NCBI GenBank assembly: GCA_030148065.1
Contig: JASBUC010000054.1
Span: 1 to 41,215, forward strand
Direction: 5' to 3'
Origin: Legionellaceae bacterium
Lineage (GTDB): Bacteria; Pseudomonadota; Gammaproteobacteria; Legionellales; Legionellaceae
DNA length: 41,215 bases
Part shown: positions 17,644 through 24,889 of the stretch, one piece after another
Layout: each line of letters starts with the position of its first letter
Numbering within the stretch: the stretch's first letter is position 1
The notes under the pieces: model-generated
Databases searched by the model: none
Seen by the model: only the letters and a program-made list of their open reading frames with translations
Told to the model about the DNA's origin: nothing
Translations under genes and position numbers: made by a program

Positions 17644-18658
17644 AGAATTTAATGTGGCGGTGGTTGGCGCAACGGGGGCCGTTGGTGAGACCATTTTAGA
17701 GGTGTTGGCAGAGAGAAACTTTCCCATTGCAACACTCTACCCTTTAGCCAGTGCGCGTTCGGCTGGCAGTTTTGTACGGTTTAAGGATGAATCGCTGGAA
17801 GTACAAGATTTGGCAACCTTTGATTTTACTGGCTGCGATCTTGCGTTGTTTTCAGCTGGCGGCAGTATTTCAGAAGACTTTGCCCCAAAAGCGGCAGAGG
17901 CTGGTGCGGTGGTGATTGATAACACCTCTCATTTTCGCTATGAGCCAGATGTGCCTTTAGTGGTGCCAGAAGTTAACCGAGAGAAAATTGCTGATTATCA
18001 AGCTCGTGGGATCATTGCCAACCCAAATTGCTCCACCATTCAAATGCTGGTGGCTCTAAAGCCCATTCACGACGAAGTTGGCATTGCTGCGATTAATGTT
18101 GCCACTTATCAAGCGGTTTCCGGCAGTGGGAAATCGGCGGTGTCGGAGTTAATTTCTCAAAGTGGCGAGCTTCTGAATGGCCGGCCGGTCAAGGCCGAGG
18201 TTTATCCAGAGCAGATTGCCTTTAATGTCTTACCACACATCGACGTCTTTCAAGACAATGGCTACACCAAAGAAGAAATGAAAATGATGTGGGAGACTCA
18301 AAAAATCTTAGGAGATGAGCGAATCTCGGTTAATGCAACCGCCGTACGGGTACCGGTGCTCTATGGCCACAGTGAAGCGGTACATGTTACCTGCAACTAT
18401 GAAATTAGTGCCGACGAAGTAAGAAAACTACTAAAAAAAGCACCTGGCATTAAAGTCATCGATAACCCGACTAAGAGTAAATACCCAACCCCGATTAATG
18501 CCGCAACCGGTAAAAATGAGGTGTTTGTTGGAAGAATCAGACAAGATCTTGCTAACCCCAAGGCGGTTAATCTCTGGGTGGTTGCCGATAATATTCGAAA
18601 AGGCGCGGCCACCAATGCCGTGCAAATCGCTGAAATCCTCGCTAGCGATTACCTCTAA
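17633..18658 (+). CDS. asd: Aspartate-semialdehyde dehydrogenase
   Basis: 341 residues. The NADP-binding loop VVGATGAVGETILEVL is at the N-terminus, the catalytic Cys133 in NPNCSTIQ, and the substrate-site stretches SGSGKSAVSEL and VRVPVLYGHSEAVH follow. The enzyme reduces aspartyl phosphate to the semialdehyde, a branch point to lysine, diaminopimelate, threonine and methionine. The presence of the cysteine separates it from the inactive USG-1 paralogs. The ATG lies inside the end of prmB. No strong terminator follows. Confidence 0.94.
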   Translation: MVNREFNVAVVGATGAVGETILEVLAERNFPIATLYPLASARSAGSFVRFKDESLEVQDLATFDFTGCDLALFSAGGSISEDFAPKAAEAGAVVIDNTSHFRYEPDVPLVVPEVNREKIADYQARGIIANPNCSTIQMLVALKPIHDEVGIAAINVATYQAVSGSGKSAVSELISQSGELLNGRPVKAEVYPEQIAFNVLPHIDVFQDNGYTKEEMKMMWETQKILGDERISVNATAVRVPVLYGHSEAVHVTCNYEISADEVRKLLKKAPGIKVIDNPTKSKYPTPINAATGKNEVFVGRIRQDLANPKAVNLWVVADNIRKGAATNAVQIAEILASDYL

Positions 18659-18755
18659 ACGCCAAGGATCCCTGCTTAAAGGCGGGGACTCTACCGACTG
18701 TCTAAGTCAAAATCTGACAATCTAATGTGCTAAAATAATAAACAGGTAGGCTTTA

Positions 18756-20546
18756 TTGTGGTCGATTAGTCAGTGGATGAATGATAAAAGCACAGAGCTT
18801 GATACAGAAGCAGAACAAATAGTAAACCCATGGTGGAATGAGGTGGGCTCTCCCTCGAATGCGGATGACAGACGTAGTATGAAGCAGTGGTGGCTAGAAT
18901 TCGAACAAGAGTTATTAAATGTTTTCTCACCTAAACATCAGTTGAGCCTCACCTATCACAAAAAAGATTTAAGTCTTGAGCAAGCATTAGATGAGATGGT
19001 TGGGGAGCCACTCTCTTTTTTTCAGACGATGAGAAGAATGATTCAACTCTCCTCTAGGATTGAAGAAGGGACTATTAAGCAATCAAAAAAACTTGGTGAC
19101 ATCGTAAAAAAAGTTGCTGTAAATATCGCAGAGGATGATAAGACCTTTAGTGTCGAAAACCCAGATGACGCAGAAAAAAATCGGAACAAGCGAGAAGAAG
19201 AGAAACTTAAATCAAGAAAGTTTGTAAAGCCGCTGGATACCGAGAGTTTAATGCTCAGTATTTTATACCTGAGACATTTGAAAAAAATGAGAGGAATGAA
19301 AACAACCTTTGAGAAGGACATTTTCAGTGCTTTAAGTAGCATAGCTGATTTCTTTTTAATTCCGGAAAGGAATATCCTTGATAACAATATTGAGGCGCTA
19401 GAGACGGAAATAAACAAATTTTGTCTAAATGAAGACAACCAGGAAATGGTAGAGAAAGCAAGGAGCATTTTAGCAGAGATCTTGGTTAAGCAAGAACCTC
19501 TTGAATCCGACTTGCAAGAAGTACAAAGCGTAGATGAAGCAGCCATGGATCCAGATGTGATGCTTAGCTACTTTCTAGAGTATACGCCTTTAGGTGTAGA
19601 GCATGAACATAAGCAAATCGATGAATTGATAAAGAGCTATAAAACGAGAGTTCAAGAATTAGATGACGCGTTGCCAAAAATAGCAACATTATTTTTTTTA
19701 AGATGCTGTGAACAATTACTAAAGACAGAAGAGTCATTAGAGACTATTCAGTCGCAAGAAGACTTGATAGAAAAACTAAGAGCACTTAATGCCTGTCATG
19801 AGTTTATAGATCTACGTGAACAGTTTATCAGAGATGATTTACCGAATTATCAGCTTTTTCCTGATGCAGCGCCACCCGAAGAGGCAGAAGAAAGGGATGG
19901 CTATGTGATAACAGAGCTGGTTTCCTGGGCGGTCTATGGTTTAATTGAGTTTGGAAAAGCGGCCTTTGTGGCATGCAATATTATAGAACATCAAGACACA
20001 GTAGCAGAGTTGCGATTAAGGGATGCGAAAAGCAAAATAGAAAACAAAATAGAGGCCTCCATTAATGAGATTAGGAGTGATGAAGAGAAAGACACGAATT
20101 TGGACGATTTAAAGACCTGTCCTCTAGATAATCTCAGTAGCCTCCTTATTGGAACCATCCATCTTACACGAAAAGTGGAATACACCATTGAATTATTAAA
20201 AAGCCTAAAAAAACAATTAGAAAATGACCCAGAGGTACAAAGCCTTGTAGAGTCCAAGTCACATTTTAAATATTGTTTTATTTCTAATGGCTTAATGCAA
20301 AAAGCCCGATGCCATCGAGCGATAGATAAGCTCTCAACAGAGCTTACTGAGTTAATCAAGCAGGATAGCACACTTCAGGCAACTAAAATTGAAAAGACAA
20401 TCTCTCTGGCTGAAACGCAAGCGTCTAAGTTTGATAGGGGTTTTTTTGGTTGGTTTCAGCATACAAAAACGACAGAGCTTGAACACTTAGAAAGTGCTCT
20501 TAAAACCTCCAAAGAGGGATTTACGCCAAATGGTAAAAAGAATTAA
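18756..20546 (+). CDS. Helical orphan protein, unknown function
   Basis: 596 residues from TTG 18756, with AGGTAGG 5 bases upstream; ATG 18777 is an alternative. I recognise no domain. The sequence is dominated by charged, Leu/Lys/Glu-rich helices with coiled-coil character, for example around residues 130-160 (DDAEKNRNKREEEKLKSRK), 270-340 and 420-470. A less polar helix pair, ELVSWAVYGLIEFGKAAF, lies near 390. There is no signal peptide and no convincing membrane span. It begins a run of orphan genes between asd and mltB. A CTGACA box at 18714 and AT-rich sequence at 18731-18742 may be its promoter. Composition and context resemble Legionellales effectors; no function can be given. Confidence 0.75.
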   Translation: MWSISQWMNDKSTELDTEAEQIVNPWWNEVGSPSNADDRRSMKQWWLEFEQELLNVFSPKHQLSLTYHKKDLSLEQALDEMVGEPLSFFQTMRRMIQLSSRIEEGTIKQSKKLGDIVKKVAVNIAEDDKTFSVENPDDAEKNRNKREEEKLKSRKFVKPLDTESLMLSILYLRHLKKMRGMKTTFEKDIFSALSSIADFFLIPERNILDNNIEALETEINKFCLNEDNQEMVEKARSILAEILVKQEPLESDLQEVQSVDEAAMDPDVMLSYFLEYTPLGVEHEHKQIDELIKSYKTRVQELDDALPKIATLFFLRCCEQLLKTEESLETIQSQEDLIEKLRALNACHEFIDLREQFIRDDLPNYQLFPDAAPPEEAEERDGYVITELVSWAVYGLIEFGKAAFVACNIIEHQDTVAELRLRDAKSKIENKIEASINEIRSDEEKDTNLDDLKTCPLDNLSSLLIGTIHLTRKVEYTIELLKSLKKQLENDPEVQSLVESKSHFKYCFISNGLMQKARCHRAIDKLSTELTELIKQDSTLQATKIEKTISLAETQASKFDRGFFGWFQHTKTTELEHLESALKTSKEGFTPNGKKN

Positions 20547-20650
20547 CAACTTACAATGTCCTCCCAAACGCAAAACTTGAGTCCTAGTCGGGAATGTGAT
20601 TAGACTGTAAAGGTTAAAGTTCAGAAGAAACCTCTGAGCGCTTTTTGTTC

Positions 20651-20656
20651 TATAAT
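20651..20656 (+). promoter_or_regulatory. Consensus -10 box (TATAAT) before the poly-G gene
   Basis: A perfect TATAAT stands 30 bases before the ATG at 20686 and forms the centre of a CTATAATTATAG palindrome. No convincing -35 lies at 16-18 bases. GGAG follows at about 20677. It suggests the gene has its own transcript. Confidence 0.4.
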
Positions 20657-20685
20657 TATAGAGATAAGGTATTTTTGGAGAACAT

Positions 20686-21219
20686 ATGGCGAGAAAAAAG
20701 CCTGAAAAAGACACAACTCTTCAGTTGGTTGATGAAGATGAGGGAGGCCAAGGCTCGCAATCAGGTGGAAGCGCCCATCAGGGGGATTACCGTGCCATTT
20801 GGGGGGGGGGCTATGGTGAGCCTGGTTTTCCGACCATTCCGGATGGACGAGAGACGTTCTTAGTCGATGAGACTAAGGCGATGGAAAATGAGCGGCGACT
20901 GCAAGAACAGCGAGGCCATCGTAAATTTGCTCGCACCATCACCCGAGACCGGGTTGATGAGCCTGATAATAGTCAAGGTAATGAGCTGTCCATGCAGGAA
21001 GGTCCCAAAGACCACCCTTTTCTCCAATCACAACGGTTTGATGGGGTCGATCCAAACGTGAGTCCGGCACCTGAGATAGGCACCGAAGCAAGACGAGAAT
21101 TTGATAACGAAAAACGTGAACAAGACAAAGAAAAGCAACTGCGTTTGGGCAATCAACTGCAAAATAAAAATGAGTATCAGGCAAGGCCAAGCAGTGCCCC
21201 AACCATGAAGCCACGCTAA
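20686..21219 (+). CDS. Hydrophilic orphan protein with a poly-G tract in its coding sequence
   Basis: 177 residues, not recognised. The protein is very polar, with many Gln, Glu, Arg, Gly and Pro residues and few hydrophobic clusters, so it is probably disordered or a partner-bound protein. Residues 1-45 are Gly/Asp/Gln-rich; 65-80 and 130-165 are charged helices (EARREFDNEKREQDKEK); the tail is Pro/Ser-rich. Codons 39-42 (WGGG) are encoded by ten consecutive G bases. Gain of one G gives a stop within three codons (about 44 residues); loss of one G gives a 58-residue product. The gene has its own TATAAT box and lies 74 bases before the ankyrin gene. Coding status rests on a good ribosome site and biased composition. 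Confidence 0.65.
   Translation: MARKKPEKDTTLQLVDEDEGGQGSQSGGSAHQGDYRAIWGGGYGEPGFPTIPDGRETFLVDETKAMENERRLQEQRGHRKFARTITRDRVDEPDNSQGNELSMQEGPKDHPFLQSQRFDGVDPNVSPAPEIGTEARREFDNEKREQDKEKQLRLGNQLQNKNEYQARPSSAPTMKPR
20801..20810 (+). repeat. Homopolymeric G10 tract inside a gene
   Basis: Ten G bases in a row in codons 39-42 of the 177-aa ORF, in an otherwise AT-rich genome. Tracts of this length slip during replication in many bacteria and switch genes on and off. Confidence 0.9.
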
Positions 21220-21293
21220 GGATTTCAGACAATGGTAACAGCATTGACAATGTTAAGAGCAGTCTACTTTAAAACAGTCAAGGAGTGCTTGCC

Positions 21294-22736
21294 ATGAGAA
21301 GCTTGGCTGATCAAATCATCTACGGACAAACCCCAGACTATCAAGCCCATGTGAGTCAAGGTGAGAGCTTAGATGACATTGATGAATACGGTTTTACCCC
21401 CTTGATAGAATGTGCCATTGTCGGTCGGGTCAATATTGCCAAAGAGCTGATGCACCTTGGGGTTGACATTGATAAGCCGGATGTCACAGGGCGCACAGCG
21501 CTTCATTGGGCCGTGGATAACAACAACGAACCTCTGGTTAAACTACTACTTGCAAGTGGGGCTAACCCTAATGCGTACAACCGGGGTGGGCAGCCTGTTT
21601 TAGTGTTTCCACTGTTGCGAGATCAATGGATGTTAAAGCAGGTGCTCTATCAAGCAGGCGCCAGCCTTGATTTTGCCCTTGATTTTATCAACGCCAAATT
21701 AATTGGTCATCGCTATGAATTAAAAGGGGATGTTGACATTCTCTCCGGCAGCGGTGAATACATAGAGCTTGATTACGAAGGCTTCTTTCTTGAGTTTTCT
21801 CTCGCGAGCATTCAAGATTCCTTGAGTCGCTTTCGTAATAACTTTTCAGCCAGAAATCTTCGCGAATATTTTGCAGAGATCTGTGAAATCATCGATGGCT
21901 ACCAAACGGCCGAGCAGCTTTTAAAGCTTCAGCACCAACGGCTTGAGGCGCTCGAGCTAGAAAAGAAAATTGCTTTTTTCCAGCAGCAGCATGTCTTAGT
22001 GCTACCAGTTGCCTATAGAGGTCATGCCATAGCCTTTGTACGTTGTGGTGAGTATTTTGCCAAGATTGATCGAGGGGAGAACTCGCTAACAGAGGGAACG
22101 GTTAACCTTTATAAAATGGGCAATCCTGCTGCCTTTAGCGCAGGCTTTATTCGAGAGCTACTCTTTACCCGCCAAAGTGAGGCCTTTGTCCACCATGAGA
22201 TTAACCGAGTGCTAGCCTTACAACCGATTCTGAAGCTCCCTGTTTCAGCCCAAATTACCGGCAATTGCTCCTTTGCCAACATAGAAGCGGTGGTGCCAAC
22301 GGCCTTTGTTTTACAGCACATCGCAGAGACAGGCTCAAAAACCGATTTAAAAGACGTGGGTCGTGTTGCTTTTTCTTTTTATCAGCAATGGCTTACCTGG
22401 GATAAAGATCGAGCCCTGGATGAATGTTTAATGAGCTTCCCAGAAGCAAGTACACCAAGACAAGCTTCAAAAGCGGCCACTCTGGGGGCTGTGTTGTTTC
22501 AAGCCTGTGATTATGGGATTAAACCCCACATGGTCCGAGCCGAGAAAATTTTAAAAATCTTAATGTTGCCTGAGTTTCATTACGTGCTCCAGAGCTATCT
22601 TTCTGTTTTTTGTGTTAAAAAATTAACCATGCGTGGTAATAATTTACTTAAAATCTTAGAAGATGCTGGCATAGATTCAAAAACCGGCGTCTTTCCAGTC
22701 GCCACTCAAGTCGGGCGTGATGGCCTGCCATCTTAA
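21294..22736 (+). CDS. Ankyrin-repeat protein with cysteine-protease-like domain (AnkH/LegA3-like)
   Basis: 480 residues from ATG 21294. The AAGGAG at 21280-21285 serves this start and overlaps the GTG at 21285, which I reject. Residues 25-125 hold three ankyrin repeats (GFTPLIECAIVGRVNIAKELM, TGRTALHWAVDNNNEPLVKLL and a divergent third). The C-terminal domain carries YRGHAIAFVRCG with His244, a KIDRGEN segment, and TGNCSFANIEAVVPT with Cys325: the His-then-Cys order of a permuted papain-like fold. This architecture matches, as far as I can recall, the conserved Legionella core effector AnkH. An adaptor or protease role in a host cell is inferred. It stands alone with its own ribosome site amid orphan genes. 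Confidence 0.8.
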   Translation: MRSLADQIIYGQTPDYQAHVSQGESLDDIDEYGFTPLIECAIVGRVNIAKELMHLGVDIDKPDVTGRTALHWAVDNNNEPLVKLLLASGANPNAYNRGGQPVLVFPLLRDQWMLKQVLYQAGASLDFALDFINAKLIGHRYELKGDVDILSGSGEYIELDYEGFFLEFSLASIQDSLSRFRNNFSARNLREYFAEICEIIDGYQTAEQLLKLQHQRLEALELEKKIAFFQQQHVLVLPVAYRGHAIAFVRCGEYFAKIDRGENSLTEGTVNLYKMGNPAAFSAGFIRELLFTRQSEAFVHHEINRVLALQPILKLPVSAQITGNCSFANIEAVVPTAFVLQHIAETGSKTDLKDVGRVAFSFYQQWLTWDKDRALDECLMSFPEASTPRQASKAATLGAVLFQACDYGIKPHMVRAEKILKILMLPEFHYVLQSYLSVFCVKKLTMRGNNLLKILEDAGIDSKTGVFPVATQVGRDGLPS

Positions 22737-22776
22737 TCCCGTTCAGTTTGCTCTTTAATAAAGCATTCAATGGGGG

Positions 22777-22782
22777 TATAAT
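22777..22782 (+). promoter_or_regulatory. Consensus -10 box (TATAAT)
   Basis: TATAAT 46 bases before the ATG at 22828, preceded by GGGG. A weak CTTTAA lies 18 bases upstream as a possible -35. It probably drives the small membrane-protein gene separately from the ankyrin gene. Confidence 0.4.
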
Positions 22783-22827
22783 CGCCCAATTCAGTTAAGT
22801 AATGTACTTCTTTTGGAGAAGAATGCT

Positions 22828-23226
22828 ATGTTTTGGACAAAATACCCCCAAAACCCCAATAAAGAAGCCCAAAAGCAAAGCAAAGGAGTGGAGCGTAACG
22901 ACAGTGATGACGACTGGAATTCAGAGGACGCTGTTCGTTTTGTACAGCAAGTTGTGGAAAATGATCCTGACTCTTCTGCCTTCTGGGATAAAATGAAGGA
23001 CAAATTTTTTAAGGCGGGCTGTGTGCCTGCATTGCTTGGTTTTATCTGGCTTTCTAAGTGTGCCTTGAGATTCTCAACGGACTCACAAAGTAATCTTGGT
23101 TTGGTGTTTGGCTTAATGGTCGGCACTTTTTTTCTATCAATTGGTGGCCTTTTAATTGCTCAGAGCTATTTAGTTAAAGACGACATGGCGATGACGGATC
23201 GTCCACGCAGTTTGAGTTGCTCCTAA
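22828..23226 (+). CDS. Small two-span membrane protein, unknown function
   Basis: 132 residues from ATG 22828, with GGAGAAG (22815-22821) upstream; the TTG at 22813 would overlap this site. The N-terminal 60 residues are polar and charged (FWTKYPQNPNKEAQKQSKG, DDDWNSEDAVRF). Two hydrophobic segments follow: a weaker one (about 62-83, GCVPALLGFIWLSKCALRF) and a strong one (about 90-113, LGLVFGLMVGTFFLSIGGLLIA). I recognise no family. It ends at a hairpin shared with the convergent mltB gene. Confidence 0.65.
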   Translation: MFWTKYPQNPNKEAQKQSKGVERNDSDDDWNSEDAVRFVQQVVENDPDSSAFWDKMKDKFFKAGCVPALLGFIWLSKCALRFSTDSQSNLGLVFGLMVGTFFLSIGGLLIAQSYLVKDDMAMTDRPRSLSCS

Positions 23227-23232
23227 AATTTA

Positions 23233-23262
23233 GGTGTGAAGACCCTCTCAAGCCTTCACACC
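23233..23262. terminator. Hairpin between convergent genes
   Basis: GGTGTGAAG (23233-23241) pairs perfectly with CTTCACACC (23254-23262) around a 12-base loop. Read on the minus strand it is followed by TAAATTTT, so it could end the mltB transcript; on the plus strand the U-tract is missing. Confidence 0.55.
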
Positions 23263-23304
23263 CTTAGAACTCGCAAAGCACACACTGTCAACCGCTGAGA
23301 ATGG

Positions 23305-24300
23305 TTAAGCCGTTGCGCTATTTTTTGAATTCTTTTGTCGCTTGAGCTCTTCTGCTAGTAAGTACACCACCGTTGCGTATTGCTTGGAGGTGTTGTAGCG
23401 GGTGATCACAAAGAAATTATTAAAGCCCAGCCAGTATTCCTTCTTATCGAGATCATCGAGGACCACCAAGCCTGCTTTTTTCGCTTTGGCAGCTTTTTTC
23501 GGCTTCACCCCATATTTTTCTAATTTGCTCAAGCTGTAGGTTGCGCGTCGAGGGTTGGTTTTTAGTTTCTTATAGTTCTTACCGGTTAAGGACGCTTGTA
23601 CAGCCACATCCTCAGAGTCTCGCCAGCCATGGGTTTTTAAATAATTAGCAATGCTGTAGATGACGTCTTGGTTGTCAGCGCGCAAGTCCGATGGGCCTTT
23701 GCCATTAGCATTGACTGCATAAGCCCGATAACTAGAAGGCATAAACTGTGGTTTGCCAATAGCACCTGCATAAGAGCCTTGGACGCTGTCTGGGTTAACG
23801 TTAAGCTCTCGACAGAGGATTAAATACTCTCGCAGCTCTTTTTTGAAAAATTTAGAGCGAGCAGGGTAGTTAAAGGCTAGGGTAGAGAGGGCATCGAGTA
23901 CTTTATGGTTGCCCTGTATGCGACCATAAAAAGTTTCCACCCCAAGGACTGCTACAATAATGTCAGCTGGAACGCCGTACTTTTTTTCAGCCTTTTTGAG
24001 TGTGTCGGCATTTTGCTGCCAAAAGGCAACACCTTCGTTAATGCGCTTGGAGGTCATAAAGAGCTGGTAGTAATTAGACCAGGGCTTTTTCTCATAAGGC
24101 TTGTTCATCGACTCGATGATTTTATCTTGCACGGTGACTTGATTCATCACGTCTGTTAGCTTTGCCCGGTTGAAGTTGTATTTATTAACCATCTGATTAA
24201 TAAAGGCTTGTACATCACTGCGCTGGCTAAAGGGCAGGGCTGCAAAACTAAGATTGAGGGTAAAAAGCAGGGCTAAAAAAACAAGTCTTATTGTATTCAT
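23305..24300 (-). CDS. mltB: Lytic murein transglycosylase B (GH103)
   Basis: 331 residues. A Sec signal peptide (about 1-20, ending LSFA-A) exports it; there is no lipobox, so it should be a soluble periplasmic form, unlike lipoprotein MltB of E. coli. The catalytic Glu122 is in AVLGVETFYGRIQG. Other family stretches are ALSTLAFNYPARSKFFKKEL, SYAGAIGKPQFMPSSYRAYA, DVIYSIANYLKTHGW and the C-terminal WLGFNNFFVITRYNTSKQYA. It cleaves the glycan strands of peptidoglycan to 1,6-anhydro ends. It is transcribed alone, opposite to hemJ. Confidence 0.93.
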   Translation of the reverse strand: MNTIRLVFLALLFTLNLSFAALPFSQRSDVQAFINQMVNKYNFNRAKLTDVMNQVTVQDKIIESMNKPYEKKPWSNYYQLFMTSKRINEGVAFWQQNADTLKKAEKKYGVPADIIVAVLGVETFYGRIQGNHKVLDALSTLAFNYPARSKFFKKELREYLILCRELNVNPDSVQGSYAGAIGKPQFMPSSYRAYAVNANGKGPSDLRADNQDVIYSIANYLKTHGWRDSEDVAVQASLTGKNYKKLKTNPRRATYSLSKLEKYGVKPKKAAKAKKAGLVVLDDLDKKEYWLGFNNFFVITRYNTSKQYATVVYLLAEELKRQKNSKNSATA

Positions 24301-24415
24301 ACGTCATTCCTTTTACTATTTGCTCGAGCCAAGGCTCTTAAATGTCAGTCGATCATAAAGGGCTAAAGGACAATGGTAAATAAAAAATCTCAATTGTGGA
24401 CAGAGGAGTTAGAGC

Positions 24416-24838
24416 GTGTTGTGGATTAAAGCGTTTCACATTGTGGCCATGGTGGCCTGGTTTGCAGGTCTTTTCTACTTACCACGACTCTATGTCTATC
24501 ATGCCGAGGCGCAGGACTTAATTAGCATAAAGCGCTTTAAAGTGATGGCACGACGGCTCTATTTCGGGATCATGTGGCCTGCTGCAATTCTAACAACCCT
24601 CTTAGGGGGCGTGTTACTGGTAAATGGCTGGATTATTTATCAAAAAGCTGGCTGGATGCACGCAAAATTGGCCTTAGTGGTGCTTCTTTGGGGCTATCAT
24701 TTAAGCTGTGGTCATTTCAGACGTGCTTTTGTGCGAGATGAGAATCAAAAAAGCTCTAAATTTTTTAGAGTATTCAATGAATTACCAACTTTTTTGCTCA
24801 TATCCATCGTGTGTTTAGTGGTGGTTAAACCCCTCTAA
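24416..24838 (+). CDS. hemJ: Protoporphyrinogen IX oxidase, HemJ type
   Basis: 140 residues from GTG 24416, with AGGAG (24404-24408) at good spacing. The N-terminal helix LWIKAFHIVAMVAWFAGLFYLPRLYVYH is the hallmark of the HemJ family (UPF0093), with the conserved haem-ligand histidine in AFHI. Four membrane helices are visible, with GIMWPAAILTTLLGG, AKLALVVLLWGYH and a final helix ending VVKPL. HemJ oxidises protoporphyrinogen IX to protoporphyrin IX in the inner membrane in bacteria lacking HemG or HemY. Another haem gene, hemL, lies 3 kb downstream but in a separate unit. Confidence 0.9.
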   Translation: MLWIKAFHIVAMVAWFAGLFYLPRLYVYHAEAQDLISIKRFKVMARRLYFGIMWPAAILTTLLGGVLLVNGWIIYQKAGWMHAKLALVVLLWGYHLSCGHFRRAFVRDENQKSSKFFRVFNELPTFLLISIVCLVVVKPL

Positions 24839-24866
24839 TTGTCTGTTAAGCTTAGTGAGGTATACT
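24839..24866 (+). promoter_or_regulatory. Likely promoter of the 904-aa orphan gene
   Basis: TTGTCT (24839-24844), a 16-base spacer, TATACT (24861-24866). The start point would be about 15 bases before the GTG at 24890, which leaves a very short leader. The -35 begins on the hemJ stop codon's last bases. Confidence 0.45.
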
Positions 24867-24889
24867 GAAGAACAGTATGTGTTCCAGTA

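Noticed and set aside
19043..19546. 167-aa Ser/Leu-rich ORF on the minus strand
   Set aside because: Antisense shadow of the helical orphan gene, with composition typical of reversed Lys/Glu-rich codons.
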